Shown: positions 17,263-26,224, numbered from the stretch's first letter. The stretch is DNA of 64,000 bases from Photobacterium sp. TY1-4 (GCF_025398175.1 NZ_CP099735.1:868001-932000); one strand, 5' to 3'. Notes: generated by a model not told the origin, from the sequence alone. Numbers and translations are program-made.

Positions 17263-18633
17263 ATGGAAACCATCTGGATTAAACATCCACTCGCTGTTTA
17301 CACCGGTACTACAGATGATGCCCGCGGCGGCATCGTGGTCCGGGGCGATCAAATTATCGAACTGCTCGCTCCGAACCAGACCCCGACCACACCCGTCGAC
17401 TATACCGTGGACGCCTCGCGCCATGTCGTCACCCCCGGACTGGTCAATGCCCATCATCACTTCTATCAGACCTTGACCCGAGCCTACCCGGATGCACTCA
17501 ACAAGGAGCTGTTCCACTGGCTCAAAAGCCTGTATCCGGTCTGGGCCAATCTTGATGCCGAAATGATGCAGGTCGCAACCGAGCTGGCACTGGTCGAGCT
17601 GATGCTCTCGGGCTGTACCACGGCGTCCGATCACCACTACCTGCTGCCCAACGGCCTGGAACACGCCATTGACTTGCAGGTGGAAACCGCGCAGAAACTC
17701 GGCGTACGGGCCATTTTTACCCGCGGCTCCATGAGTCTGGGCGAAGACGACGGCGGCCTACCGCCACGGCAGACCATTCAGACCGAGCAGGCTATTCTCG
17801 ATGACAGCACCCGACTGATCCGCGACTATCACCAGACCCATGACGGCGCGATGACCCAAATCGCCCTGGCGCCGTGCTCGCCGTTTTCCGTCACCACAGA
17901 TCTGATGAAAGAGACCGCCTACCTCGGCGAGCAGCATCAGGTGATGCTGCACACCCATTTATGTGAAACGCTGGATGAAGAAGACTTCTGCCTCGACCAA
18001 TTCGGCATGCGCCCGGTCGATTACCTTGAAGAAGTCGGCTGGCTCAACGATCGGACCTGGCTGGCCCACGGCATCCACTTCAACAAGCAGGAAATCGAGC
18101 GCTTGGGCAAAGCGGGCGTCGGGATCTGTCACTGTCCGACCTCCAACATGATGCTGGCCTCCGGGATCTGTAAAAACCGTGACCTGGAAGCTGCCGGGGT
18201 GAAAGTCGGTCTCGGCGTCGATGGTTCCGCCTCCAATGACGGCTCCAACCTGATCGCCGAAGTCCGCATGGCCATGTACCTGCAACGGCTACAATACGGC
18301 TCTGCCAGCGTGACTCATGTTGATGCCCTGCGCTGGGCAACATCCGGCTCGGCCCGGGCAATGGGGCGCACCGACATCGGCACACTCGCCGTCGGCAAGC
18401 AAGCCGATTTGGCGATGTTTACCTTAGATGATATCCGGTTCTCCGGCAGCCACGACCCACTGGCCGCGTTAATCCTCTGCGGCGCGCAACAAGCCGACCG
18501 GGTGATGGTCGCCGGCAAATGGCGGGTCTACGACGGAGTGGTTTCAGGCGTCGATATGGAGCAACTCCTGCACCGCCACCGCGCCGCCGCCAAACGCCTG
18601 GCACAAAAAGCGCAGGACAGCATGCGCAGATAA
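17263..18633 (+). CDS. 8-Oxoguanine deaminase-type amidohydrolase
   Basis: 456-residue amidohydrolase of the AtzA/TrzN branch. It has NAHHHFYQTLTRAYP (metal HxH), HTHLCET, LAHGIH and LGVDGSASND, the order of metal ligands seen in this branch. I recall that proteins with this HHHFYQTLTRA signature act on 8-oxoguanine, producing urate directly; related enzymes act on isocytosine or hydroxyatrazine. The location beside xanthine/urate transport and oxidation supports the 8-oxoguanine role. ATG 17263 has TAAGGA upstream. Ends with a strong terminator, closing the purine island. Confidence 0.85.
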   Translation: METIWIKHPLAVYTGTTDDARGGIVVRGDQIIELLAPNQTPTTPVDYTVDASRHVVTPGLVNAHHHFYQTLTRAYPDALNKELFHWLKSLYPVWANLDAEMMQVATELALVELMLSGCTTASDHHYLLPNGLEHAIDLQVETAQKLGVRAIFTRGSMSLGEDDGGLPPRQTIQTEQAILDDSTRLIRDYHQTHDGAMTQIALAPCSPFSVTTDLMKETAYLGEQHQVMLHTHLCETLDEEDFCLDQFGMRPVDYLEEVGWLNDRTWLAHGIHFNKQEIERLGKAGVGICHCPTSNMMLASGICKNRDLEAAGVKVGLGVDGSASNDGSNLIAEVRMAMYLQRLQYGSASVTHVDALRWATSGSARAMGRTDIGTLAVGKQADLAMFTLDDIRFSGSHDPLAALILCGAQQADRVMVAGKWRVYDGVVSGVDMEQLLHRHRAAAKRLAQKAQDSMRR

Positions 18634-18661
18634 AAGCCTCACAAGAAGAGATTGTCCGCTT

Positions 18662-18697
18662 CCGCCCTGTCAGCACTGGCTGCAGGGCGGTTTTTGT
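18662..18697 (+). terminator. Terminator of the deaminase gene
   Basis: CCGCCCTG...CAGGGCGG followed by TTTTTGTTGGG. Clear intrinsic terminator. From here to 18927 I see no gene or other signal. Confidence 0.85.
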
Positions 18698-18937
18698 TGG
18701 GAGGGTAGAGGACTGTTTGGGGCTCGTTTCGGCAATTGGCATATTTTCTAACTCATTTATGCCCCATTCTGTGCTAGCACCTATTTTTTACGTTAAATCT
18801 TATACGCATCATTTGACTTAGTTTTCATGGTGAAACTATGTGCTGATTGTCGAATACTTGTTTAAGGAACGGTACTAGGTACTGCCAATTCCATAGACAT
18901 ATGTTATATCAATGACTTAGATATCCAATTGGAAGCC

Positions 18938-20186
18938 CAGGGTGAGAGCATGAATGCTCATTTTTCACTCACCGCCTTAAAACCAGCCAGTAACACCTTG
19001 TCCAGATAAGCGGTATTCATCGCTGCAATGTTCTGTTTACGTCGAATGCTAGCCTTTTTCGAGGTTTCGGCTCGCAACATGTTCAGTGCAATGTGCCGAA
19101 AACAGGCCATGATCTCAGCTGCATCTCCGCGATAAATCTGGCAAGCATCCTCGTTCATTGATGCATCAAGTACCCAGTGCAGGCTGTTTTCAATTCCCCA
19201 GTGGCCACGCACTGCGGTGGCAAAACGCTCTTTCTCCAACTCAGCAGAGCTGATGTAATAGCGATATTCGAGTGACTCTTTACCTGATTTATCAATGCGA
19301 TAACCAATGGTAACGCCGATGCTCTTTAGACCTTTCCAATCAGGAAACTGTTGTACCAACTCACCAGCAGGTAGTACATGATATTCTCGGGCTTCGATTC
19401 GTCCGTGGCTTTGCTCCACCGTGACATTTTCAGGGGCGCTCTGAATCGAAATCTTCGCAGACAACGCCTGACGTACAGCTTTAGCCAATGTTTCCTGGTT
19501 ACCTTTAACTGCAAGTAAATAATCACCACCTTTATCAATGATGGTTGAGGCGATGTTGGTCTGGCAGGCTATTGCGTCAATCGAAATCAGGCAGCCTTTG
19601 ATGTCCAGCAAGTTAAGCAGTTCCGGTATTGCCGTGATCTCGTTCGACTTCGCATTGGTTTTGAGTTGGCCCATAACTACGCTGTTGGCCGTGGCGAAGG
19701 CACTAACCATATGAATCGTAGATTGCCTGCTTTCGCGGTTATATGAGCTACGCAACACCTTACCATCGATAGCGATTAACTCACCGTCTGAGCGCTCAGT
19801 AACGGCTTGCATCCAGTTGATAAAACACTCCTGAAACTGACTTGGATCTAGGCGTGAGATAACACGAGCAATGGTGTCGTGAACAGGAAGTCCAGATGTA
19901 AAAAGTCCTTTTTGCTGAAACCATTGAAAATGTGCTTCACCGAAATCTTCAATGTCTTCCCAGCCCTCAGCTCCAGCAATCGTCGCACAAACAGTAAGAA
20001 ACAGAACATCGAATAAGGGATAACAGATTTTCGCAGACTGACGAGGGTCGTGCAGATCGCCAAAATACTGAGAAAAAGCCTCGATACTCACCTTAGAACT
20101 CCCGAAAAAGGGAGTATAAGATCATAATTCGATCGGCCGGTCAAACTCACAGAATTTGGTCACAAAACGTTCGTGATCTCACCCTG
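18938..20186 (-). mobile_element. Complete ISAs1-family insertion sequence with 10-bp target duplication
   Basis: 1249 bp bounded by 19-bp imperfect inverted repeats (18938-18956 and 20168-20186; consensus CAGGGTGAGANCANGAANG) and flanked by identical 10-bp direct repeats ATTGGAAGCC (18928-18937 and 20187-20196). ISAs1 elements make 8- to 10-bp duplications. One intact transposase gene fills it. The perfect duplication implies a simple, fairly recent transposition into what was continuous sequence. Confidence 0.95.
18958..20091 (-). CDS. ISAs1-family transposase
   Basis: 377 residues, full length for the family. Seen: the N-terminal DHxxP-like region (GDLHDPRQ), then FLTVCATIAGAEGW, AIDGKVLRSS (first catalytic Asp), SIDAIACQ (second), and the RGHWGIENSLHWVLD stretch with the catalytic Glu and a following DASMNEDACQ. 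No frameshift or premature stop, so the element may still be active. Confidence 0.95.
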   Translation of the reverse strand: MSIEAFSQYFGDLHDPRQSAKICYPLFDVLFLTVCATIAGAEGWEDIEDFGEAHFQWFQQKGLFTSGLPVHDTIARVISRLDPSQFQECFINWMQAVTERSDGELIAIDGKVLRSSYNRESRQSTIHMVSAFATANSVVMGQLKTNAKSNEITAIPELLNLLDIKGCLISIDAIACQTNIASTIIDKGGDYLLAVKGNQETLAKAVRQALSAKISIQSAPENVTVEQSHGRIEAREYHVLPAGELVQQFPDWKGLKSIGVTIGYRIDKSGKESLEYRYYISSAELEKERFATAVRGHWGIENSLHWVLDASMNEDACQIYRGDAAEIMACFRHIALNMLRAETSKKASIRRKQNIAAMNTAYLDKVLLAGFKAVSEK

Positions 20187-20387
20187 ATTGGAAGCCTTAG
20201 TCTAGAAGTTGAAGAATATGAAATAGGAATCTAAATCGACTGACGATACTACATAAGATAACTAGCCTTAAAAACACAGAGGCACCACCACAAGAGAAAA
20301 TGCTGATGCCTCTATCAGTCACTCAATAACAGCCCTGTATCTGTATGGAAGTAAAGCAACTACCTCAGTAAGTTTCCGTAATGAAAC

Positions 20388-21470
20388 CTACTCCTCTATT
20401 TTTTCATAAGCATACTGATCTTTAATGAATTCATTAAAATAAGTGCCATGACTCGATGCATTGATAAAAGTGTTCCCAATGTGTCCTGGGACATCATAGT
20501 AACGGTAGCCACCACCATATTTAAAACGCACATCCAACATGTGTGAGATCTCTGAGTAGCCAATATTAGAAATGGCCGAAGACGATACTCGGTGTTGCTC
20601 AAACATAGGATATGGCGTCAAGCCATTAACTGTATCGATAATTCTCTGAGCGATAACAGGCGCGCCGCGGTTCTTAAGATACGCAACTTCTAGGCCATGC
20701 CCAGTAGGATCAGATAGTAGATTCGCATATACCGAATCTGAAGGAACTGCGCCGTATGCTAAACGTACTGCCAACATAATCAAGTCATTCGCATTAGTGA
20801 ACGTTTTGGCAATTTCTGGCACCTGCTGCCCATAATAGCCCCCAACACTATAAGTTGGATTAGCTATACCCATATAACCGAGCATAGGGTAATCCGACAG
20901 TGCAGCTTGATTGGGATAGACATAGGAGTAGGACACACTCGTATAAACCGCATTCCCATAGAAGTTACCTTGTGAATGAGTAACTAATACTGTTCTAGCA
21001 CACTTTCCAACTTGGCTCTCCACGACCCTTTCAGCCGCAGTGTAGTCATACTCTTGCATTAATGAATCGACTTCTTCAATGACGGTACTGTAGAACCAAG
21101 CTAGCATCTCGGCAGCATCTTCCAAAACCGAAACATCCTTACCACTAACAAGTCGATTCAAGAATCTCCCGTAGCCGGCTTCATATTGCTCATCGGTCAT
21201 TTTATGAAAAGCGACCTCAGCTATTTGCAACAAAAGTGTCTCCGAGTAGTTATAGGAATATTCGACGCCCGATGCCTTTTCAAAAGTATAAAGATATTTG
21301 TCTTGGAATCGATTCAAAGCACTCACGTTTTGCTTAGCCGCTTCTGAAGAAGTAAACATTCCGTTGATGTAGACAAGTTGGAGTTTATCAACGTTAACTT
21401 CACACTGAGCCGCACTCGTACTAGCATAAAATAGTGACATCAAACCAAGAATAGTCGCGAGCTTTTTCAT
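20388..21470 (-). CDS. Exported lipase-like alpha/beta hydrolase with C-terminal KTSC domain
   Basis: 360 residues from ATG 21470. An N-terminal signal peptide (MKKLATILGLMSLFYASTSAAQ) predicts export. A hydrolase nucleophile elbow THSQGN is centred on Ser166, fitting a serine lipase/esterase although the first Gly of GxSxG is Thr. Residues about 294-354 match the KTSC domain: SSSAISNIGY, then GGGYRYYDVP, then GTYFNEFIKDQY. KTSC is usually a small stand-alone domain or fused to nucleic-acid-related proteins, so this fusion is unusual. The start overlaps the stop of the upstream gene (ATGA), showing coupling. AT-rich, last of three exported-protein genes. Confidence 0.75.
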   Translation of the reverse strand: MKKLATILGLMSLFYASTSAAQCEVNVDKLQLVYINGMFTSSEAAKQNVSALNRFQDKYLYTFEKASGVEYSYNYSETLLLQIAEVAFHKMTDEQYEAGYGRFLNRLVSGKDVSVLEDAAEMLAWFYSTVIEEVDSLMQEYDYTAAERVVESQVGKCARTVLVTHSQGNFYGNAVYTSVSYSYVYPNQAALSDYPMLGYMGIANPTYSVGGYYGQQVPEIAKTFTNANDLIMLAVRLAYGAVPSDSVYANLLSDPTGHGLEVAYLKNRGAPVIAQRIIDTVNGLTPYPMFEQHRVSSSAISNIGYSEISHMLDVRFKYGGGYRYYDVPGHIGNTFINASSHGTYFNEFIKDQYAYEKIEE

Positions 21471-22327
21471 TTCACCGCCTCCTCTGCCATTGTCCCTACA
21501 CACGGTTGCTCAATCGTCAAAATCGCATCAAGATCGTGCCCCATCTGCTCGAAAATACGCTCTTTACCGGTTCGGTAGGTTAACGCTCTGTACAAGGTAT
21601 CGGTATGCAGCTCTAGTGGCGTCATTTCAATAACACCTGTTTTCAGCAACTCCTCCGCACATTCTTCCAAAACCAAAATTTCGTTGTACTTTTTAGTCGC
21701 ATCCTCAATTGACAACTGGATGGATTTATCAAACGCAATTTCATTGATATCGGTATACTCAAGACCTAGGTTAATGGCCAGCTGAACAATTTTGGGGTTT
21801 TGATACGCCTCTGTTACAGCCACTTCGTAACTATCACGAACTCCATTGTTATCTTTATCCACTCCCACAATTGCCTCAGGGGATTTAGGGTCTAAATCTG
21901 GGTCAGGGTCAGGGTCAGGGTCAGGGTCAGGGTCAGGGTCAGGGTCAGGGTCAGGGTCAGGGTCAGGAGATGGTTCTAAATCATCGAGTAAACGCCAAGT
22001 GCCAGACTTAGAAGGATACTCTCCTTGAACCCACCATTTAGCTAGGTAAATATCTCCGTCAAAGTTCACGACTGAACCACCTGCATAAGGTGTTTCATGC
22101 TTATAGTTGTCAATCGTATCTGCATCGATGTGAATCCAACCATCCCAAGAGATATCATTTATTACTGGCTCAGTTCCTTGTGTCCAATGAGAAGATACAA
22201 ATGACTCTCCATGGTGAGTGACTAGGTCACCCGAATTGTAAACAGTATCTTTATTCCATGACTCCGTCGCATGTGCTACCAGTGGGATACCTAAACTAAC
22301 CGCTATCGCAATAACGTTTTTCTTCAT
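21467..22327 (-). CDS. Exported chitin-binding-type (CBM5/12-like) protein with Pro-Asp repeat linker
   Basis: 286 residues. Signal peptide MKKNVIAIAVSLGIPLVAHA. Two modules resembling carbohydrate-binding family 5/12 follow: SWNKDTVYNSGDLVTHHGES (about 23-42) and YAGGSVVNFDGDIYLAKWWV (about 81-100) ending TWRLL, with the aromatic residues that stack on sugars. Then a Pro-Asp linker of about 15 repeats, then an acidic DKDNNGVRDSYE loop resembling a calcium EF-hand loop, and a helical C-terminal region I do not recognise. No catalytic domain is visible, so it may be an adhesin or scaffold for its neighbours. Confidence 0.7.
   Translation of the reverse strand: MKKNVIAIAVSLGIPLVAHATESWNKDTVYNSGDLVTHHGESFVSSHWTQGTEPVINDISWDGWIHIDADTIDNYKHETPYAGGSVVNFDGDIYLAKWWVQGEYPSKSGTWRLLDDLEPSPDPDPDPDPDPDPDPDPDPDPDPDLDPKSPEAIVGVDKDNNGVRDSYEVAVTEAYQNPKIVQLAINLGLEYTDINEIAFDKSIQLSIEDATKKYNEILVLEECAEELLKTGVIEMTPLELHTDTLYRALTYRTGKERIFEQMGHDLDAILTIEQPCVGTMAEEAVK
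21900..21965. repeat. Hexanucleotide tandem repeat (GGGTCA)x11
   Basis: Eleven perfect GGGTCA units on the plus strand; read on the minus strand they encode alternating Asp-Pro. A six-base unit changes linker length without shifting frame. Confidence 0.95.
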
Positions 22328-22360
22328 ATTTCATCCTTAAATACTATTTCAGCGCCTTCT

Positions 22361-22633
22361 TTAGAGGATGAGTAGGAAACTTGATGTAACAAAGCGTTCA
22401 TACTCATCAAATAGATAAATTGAATTCCCGGAATTATCTAGCGTTACGCCAGATTGAATCTTTAAGGTAAAGGAAGTGTCTTTGCTTATCTGAACATCTA
22501 TTGGGGTCGCTTTACCGCTTGCATCCTTTAGAAGTAAACCACCCTCATAAGCACTACCAATGCTTTTCAACGTGATGGTTTCATTTTTTGAGTCTGTGCC
22601 GACAGGATTAGGCAGTAAGGCAGTAAGGCAGTA
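22361..22633 (-). pseudogene. Frameshifted C-terminal lamin-tail domain of the nuclease
   Basis: Beyond the 8-bp repeat, the frame offset from the nuclease encodes LLPNPVGTDSKNETITLK, then GGLLLKDASGK and a Gly/Asp/Ser-rich C-terminus ending LDNSGNSIYLFD, which has the shape of a lamin-tail domain as found in other secreted EEP nucleases. Removing one AGGCAGTA unit fuses it in frame to the nuclease: 1307 minus 8 bases gives exactly 433 codons. In the present state it has no start of its own and is probably untranslated. Confidence 0.75.
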
Positions 22634-23667
22634 ATTTCAACATGAGGCTTTTGTATCTCAGTTAATCCCAACTTTGCAATTACCGGAAGGTGGTCAGATG
22701 CGCGTGTGTCATTATTACCATCGATAGCAGATGGGTGCTCAAACGTACGAATCAGCCATTTTGAAGAAAACTCTGAATCAATTGCAGGAGAAATATATAT
22801 TTGGTCATACAACCCATGTGAGTTGATAGTGTCAGTGATGTAATTGTCGAGGTTCATCTGACGTGAGCCAACAACGACAGAATCCACTTTCTTAAAATAG
22901 TCACCGGTTACTGAATTGCTTTTTAAACCATAACTAACGATATCTCTAGCTGCGAGTGTTTCAGTCAAGTTAATTAAAAAGGGACCGGGTAAATCCTCTC
23001 TTTGTCGAATTGCTTCATATCCCATTTCTAATGTATTTGAAGAAGCATCATCCGGTGTGTCATTAAAATCGCCGAGCAATACGACATTCGGGTTTGATTG
23101 AGCGTCGATAAATTCAACAATATCAAGAGCAGCTCCAACCCGTTGGACCTCCGAGCTGGCTCGGCCACTATAGCGTGACTTGGCATGATGGTTAAGCAAC
23201 AGAACCTCACCAATATCTGTTTCTACATAAAGCTTTAGAACCCTTCGCGCATCGACAAAATTGTCATTTTTATTAGTGAAAGCGAAATCCAACACTTCAT
23301 CGGCGTTGGTTGTAGAGCCTGAGCTCAAGCGAAATAGCACCCCTTTGCGCACCGCAAAGGCTAGGTTCATATCATCGGTACTATCGTCGTCAATGATCAC
23401 TGTCCAATCTGATGGTTTAAAGTAGTGTTCAACCGCCAATCGGTCGCGCACTTCCTGTAAAGCCACCACGTCAACATTTGCCAATTGGGCAGCAACTATT
23501 AAGAAGTTCGCTTCTCTGCCTTTGGTCATGCATGCGGATAAGAACTTAGCATTATATGTAGCCACACTAAAAGGCTTAGTGTGTAGAGATGAATTAGGCG
23601 AGGTCGCGGCGTATGAATAAAATGCAACTGACATCACTGCTATAAGCAACATCTTTTTTATCAACAT
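22567..23667 (-). CDS. Exported endonuclease/exonuclease/phosphatase (EEP) nuclease, truncated by frameshift
   Basis: 366 residues in the present reading. Signal peptide MLIKKMLLIAVMSVAFYSYA. EEP-fold catalytic positions are visible: Asn39 (TYNAKFL), Glu72 (ALQEVRD), His160 (LLNHHAKS), Asp200/Asn202 (LLGDFNDTP) and Asp325-His326 (RASDHLPV), so the catalytic domain appears complete. After residue 350 the frame shifts at a triplicated 8-bp repeat and ends 16 codons later, losing a C-terminal lamin-tail domain. Related secreted nucleases of Vibrio and Shewanella degrade extracellular DNA for phosphate or biofilm release. First of three exported-protein genes; 34 bases separate the lost tail from the next gene. 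Confidence 0.8.
   Translation of the reverse strand: MLIKKMLLIAVMSVAFYSYAATSPNSSLHTKPFSVATYNAKFLSACMTKGREANFLIVAAQLANVDVVALQEVRDRLAVEHYFKPSDWTVIIDDDSTDDMNLAFAVRKGVLFRLSSGSTTNADEVLDFAFTNKNDNFVDARRVLKLYVETDIGEVLLLNHHAKSRYSGRASSEVQRVGAALDIVEFIDAQSNPNVVLLGDFNDTPDDASSNTLEMGYEAIRQREDLPGPFLINLTETLAARDIVSYGLKSNSVTGDYFKKVDSVVVGSRQMNLDNYITDTINSHGLYDQIYISPAIDSEFSSKWLIRTFEHPSAIDGNNDTRASDHLPVIAKLGLTEIQKPHVEITALLPYCLILSAQTQKMKPSR
22610..22633. repeat. 8-bp tandem repeat (AGGCAGTA)x3 inside the nuclease gene
   Basis: Three perfect adjacent copies: 22610-22617, 22618-22625, 22626-22633. Unit length is not a multiple of three, so each gain or loss changes reading frame; two copies would restore the full-length protein. 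Confidence 0.95.
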
Positions 23668-24110
23668 AAGTGGGGTCTGCGTTATAGGATTTCATTTAGA
23701 TCCTAAAGCGTATTGTGCTAACTTCACTTCATATGCAGAAACTTGGAATATATTGGTAATTTTTTCCATCGATATTATTATTGATTACATAACAAACATT
23801 ACCCAACTCGAACGTTTACGACCAAACACCAGTCTAGTTAGCATGAAATGACTACCTGATCTGCACCAGTGATGCTGGACACTCTACTAAGCGACATACC
23901 TGTAGTTATCCATGATTTGCTAATTTAGAAAAGTTACTGACTCATTTTTATCCAATAATACTTTTGATTTGGTCAAGATTTCTTGTGATTTAGAAATACA
24001 GCGACATTCATGATGATGGCGAACTTTGTCGCTGATATTTAGAAATTCACTTAAGCGACAAAGAGCCCGAAATCAAATACTTGATGAAAAAGCGTTTGAG
24101 TATGAATGAG
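23668..24110. other. 443-bp intergenic stretch with one inverted repeat
   Basis: AT-rich, with no credible gene. CTTTGTCGCT (24024-24033) and AGCGACAAAG (24054-24063) form a 10-bp inverted repeat with a 20-base loop; a third related sequence, ACAGCGACA, lies about 25 bases upstream at 23999-24005. No T-run follows. Function unknown. Confidence 0.5.
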
Positions 24111-24725
24111 TTAAGCACGACTTCTAGCAAGCAGCAGGTCGACTTTTCCTTTTGCTGTTTTACTAACGGTTTGCATAAACTGAAAACTTGGCTTGGCGAT
24201 GCCTAATTTCTCCAAGTCCTCTACCATTTGAAGCCAAAGTTTGGCTGTCATTTGTGCATCGGCTAATGCTCGGTGAAAAACACCGTCGTTGTCGATGTTT
24301 TTGTAGCGAACAAGCTCACCAAGTTTGTGTGATGGTGCACCTTGAATCAGCCGCCTTGCTACCAGCAAGGAGCAAGCGAACTCTCCTGAATAACCACAGT
24401 TAATTCTCTCAAGCTCTGCGTCTAGAAATCGCTTATCGAACGAAGCGTTGTGCGCGATAAGATTCTCACCCGCAATGAACTCACTAAACGATGCCATCAC
24501 CTCATCGCAGCTTGGAGCTGTACGTAACATGTCATTGGTGATGCCGGTATAGCTTTCAATGAATGAGTTCACTCTGAAGCCAGGATTCATGAGTTGCTGA
24601 AAAGTATCGACAACCTCACCATTCACTAATTTAACCGCGCCGATCTCAATTGCACGGTCACCCTGATTAGGAGAGAGGCCAGTGGTTTCAAAGTCGAGTA
24701 CGACCACGGAATTTGCTTGAGGCAT
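24111..24725 (-). CDS. DnaQ-like 3'-5' exonuclease
   Basis: 204 residues from ATG 24725 (GGAA upstream; an in-frame TTG lies 12 bases earlier). DEDDh exonuclease motifs are in order: VLDFETTG (ExoI), [13 protein letters not shown] (ExoII) and HRALADA (ExoIII, catalytic His/Asp). Similar to the epsilon-type proofreading fold but lacking the region that binds the polymerase subunit, so it is probably a free-standing nuclease for DNA or small RNA rather than replicative DnaQ. Not obviously linked to its neighbours. Confidence 0.88.
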   Translation of the reverse strand: MPQANSVVVLDFETTGLSPNQGDRAIEIGAVKLVNGEVVDTFQQLMNPGFRVNSFIESYTGITNDMLRTAPSCDEVMASFSEFIAGENLIAHNASFDKRFLDAELERINCGYSGEFACSLLVARRLIQGAPSHKLGELVRYKNIDNDGVFHRALADAQMTAKLWLQMVEDLEKLGIAKPSFQFMQTVSKTAKGKVDLLLARSRA

Positions 24726-24881
24726 GACGTTTTCCAACTAAACAATAATGCGCAAGAGTATCATCGAAAACGATAGGAAAAGAAAGGCGATGGCACTCTG
24801 GAGAGTGCTCATCGTTCTGTATCAGCTAAGTTACTGATGAGTCATGTTATTTAACTCGCGCTGAAAGACTTCTCATTTCTA

Positions 24882-26219
24882 TCAGAGATACTGATGGTAT
24901 TCGATGACATTCTTCACCTTGGTCAAAGCATGCCTGAGTACATCGAACTCCACGGACCCTATTGCGATTCGAAGCGCATGTGGCACTTGAACTGATGTCG
25001 CAAATGGCACCGCGGTTGAAACCGAAATGTCATTGTCGAGCAGTTCCTTCGCGACCCTATCAGCCCGCACTTCTTCAGGAAGCGGGATCCAAAGGAAATA
25101 GGAAGCGGGATGCCCAACATACTTCAAGTCTCCAAGCACTTCAGCCGCTATGTTTTGCCTGATGACGGCATCTTGTCTCTTCTCCGACTCTAACCTGGCA
25201 AGCGTTCCGTCTTTAATCCAATCGCAGACGATTGCAGTCATTACAGCAGGAGTATTCCAGATGGTTGCACGAATGGTCCGTTCAATGAGGGGAATGTAGG
25301 CCGGAGGAGCGGTGACGAAACCCACCCGTAATCCTGTGGCAATGCTTTTGGAGAAGCCTGAAACATAAATGGTTCTTTCCGGCGCTAAGGCCGCTAAAGG
25401 GGTTGGTGCCTCCGCTTCGAGAAATGCATATGCAGCATCTTCAATGAGGATCAAATCGTGCTGGCGCGCTAACTTGACCAACTGTTGTCGGCGTTCCATA
25501 TTCAAAACCCAACCCAGTGGATTATGTACTGTTGGCTGTGTATAGACGGCGCGGACACGGCGTCTGGAACACAAACGCTCAAGCACATCCAGGTCAGGCC
25601 CGCTATCCAGTGTGGGGATAGCGACTAGTTCTAATCCGAGGCTTTCTGCTAAGACTTTCATTCCCGGATAGGTTAAAGCGTCTATTGCCAGTACGTCCCC
25701 TGGGTTGAATACAGCCATCGTGGTAACGGCTAATCCATGTTGCGCGCCACTGACGAATAACACATATGCCGCATCAACTTGTAATCCCAGTTTGCTCAGG
25801 TGCTTCGCGATGATTTCCCGCTCAGAGAGTCGACCACCATGCGGTTGGTAACGAAGTAGAGAATTAATGTCGCCCGAGGAAGCTAGTTTGCGCAATGCAA
25901 CACGCAACAATTCCCCTTGCTGGGGCAAGGCGGGAATGCTGAAGTTTAAATTCACCATCTCCGCTGTCATCGCTGGTTGATCAATCCCTAAACCCGGAGG
26001 CAAAGCTGCTTCGCGAACAAACGTCCCGCGGCCGGTTTCACTGCTGACTAATCCCATGGCTTCAAGCTCAGCATAAACCCGTGACGCTGTCGCCAACGCC
26101 ATACCATGTTGGCTGGCCAATTGACGATGCGTGGGTAATCGGTGCCCCGGACGAAACTTGCGGGAATGAATATCTGCAGCGAGCGAGTCGACAACTTGCT
26201 TGTAACGGGCTTTCGGCAT
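24882..26219 (-). CDS. MocR/PdxR-type GntR regulator with aminotransferase domain
   Basis: 445 residues: an N-terminal GntR winged helix (residues 1-70, RPGHRLPTHRQLASQHGMALATAS) joined to a fold-type I aminotransferase-like domain with the PLP lysine in SGFSKS and a following RVGF. Family members sense PLP or amino compounds and regulate a divergent gene. Here the divergent gene is a DJ-1/PfpI protein, and direct repeats lie between the two starts. The GntR domain does not automatically make it the regulator of the TTGTATACAA boxes; MocR proteins normally bind direct repeats. Confidence 0.92.
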   Translation of the reverse strand: MPKARYKQVVDSLAADIHSRKFRPGHRLPTHRQLASQHGMALATASRVYAELEAMGLVSSETGRGTFVREAALPPGLGIDQPAMTAEMVNLNFSIPALPQQGELLRVALRKLASSGDINSLLRYQPHGGRLSEREIIAKHLSKLGLQVDAAYVLFVSGAQHGLAVTTMAVFNPGDVLAIDALTYPGMKVLAESLGLELVAIPTLDSGPDLDVLERLCSRRRVRAVYTQPTVHNPLGWVLNMERRQQLVKLARQHDLILIEDAAYAFLEAEAPTPLAALAPERTIYVSGFSKSIATGLRVGFVTAPPAYIPLIERTIRATIWNTPAVMTAIVCDWIKDGTLARLESEKRQDAVIRQNIAAEVLGDLKYVGHPASYFLWIPLPEEVRADRVAKELLDNDISVSTAVPFATSVQVPHALRIAIGSVEFDVLRHALTKVKNVIEYHQYL

Positions 26220-26224
26220 ATTCG

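Noticed and set aside
21900..21965. CRISPR-like array
   Set aside because: A pure hexamer array without spacers, inside a coding frame as a Pro-Asp linker.
24882..26219. MocR regulator as the repressor of the TTGTATACAA boxes
   Set aside because: It has its own divergent partner and direct-repeat sites; the shared palindromes look unlike MocR sites.
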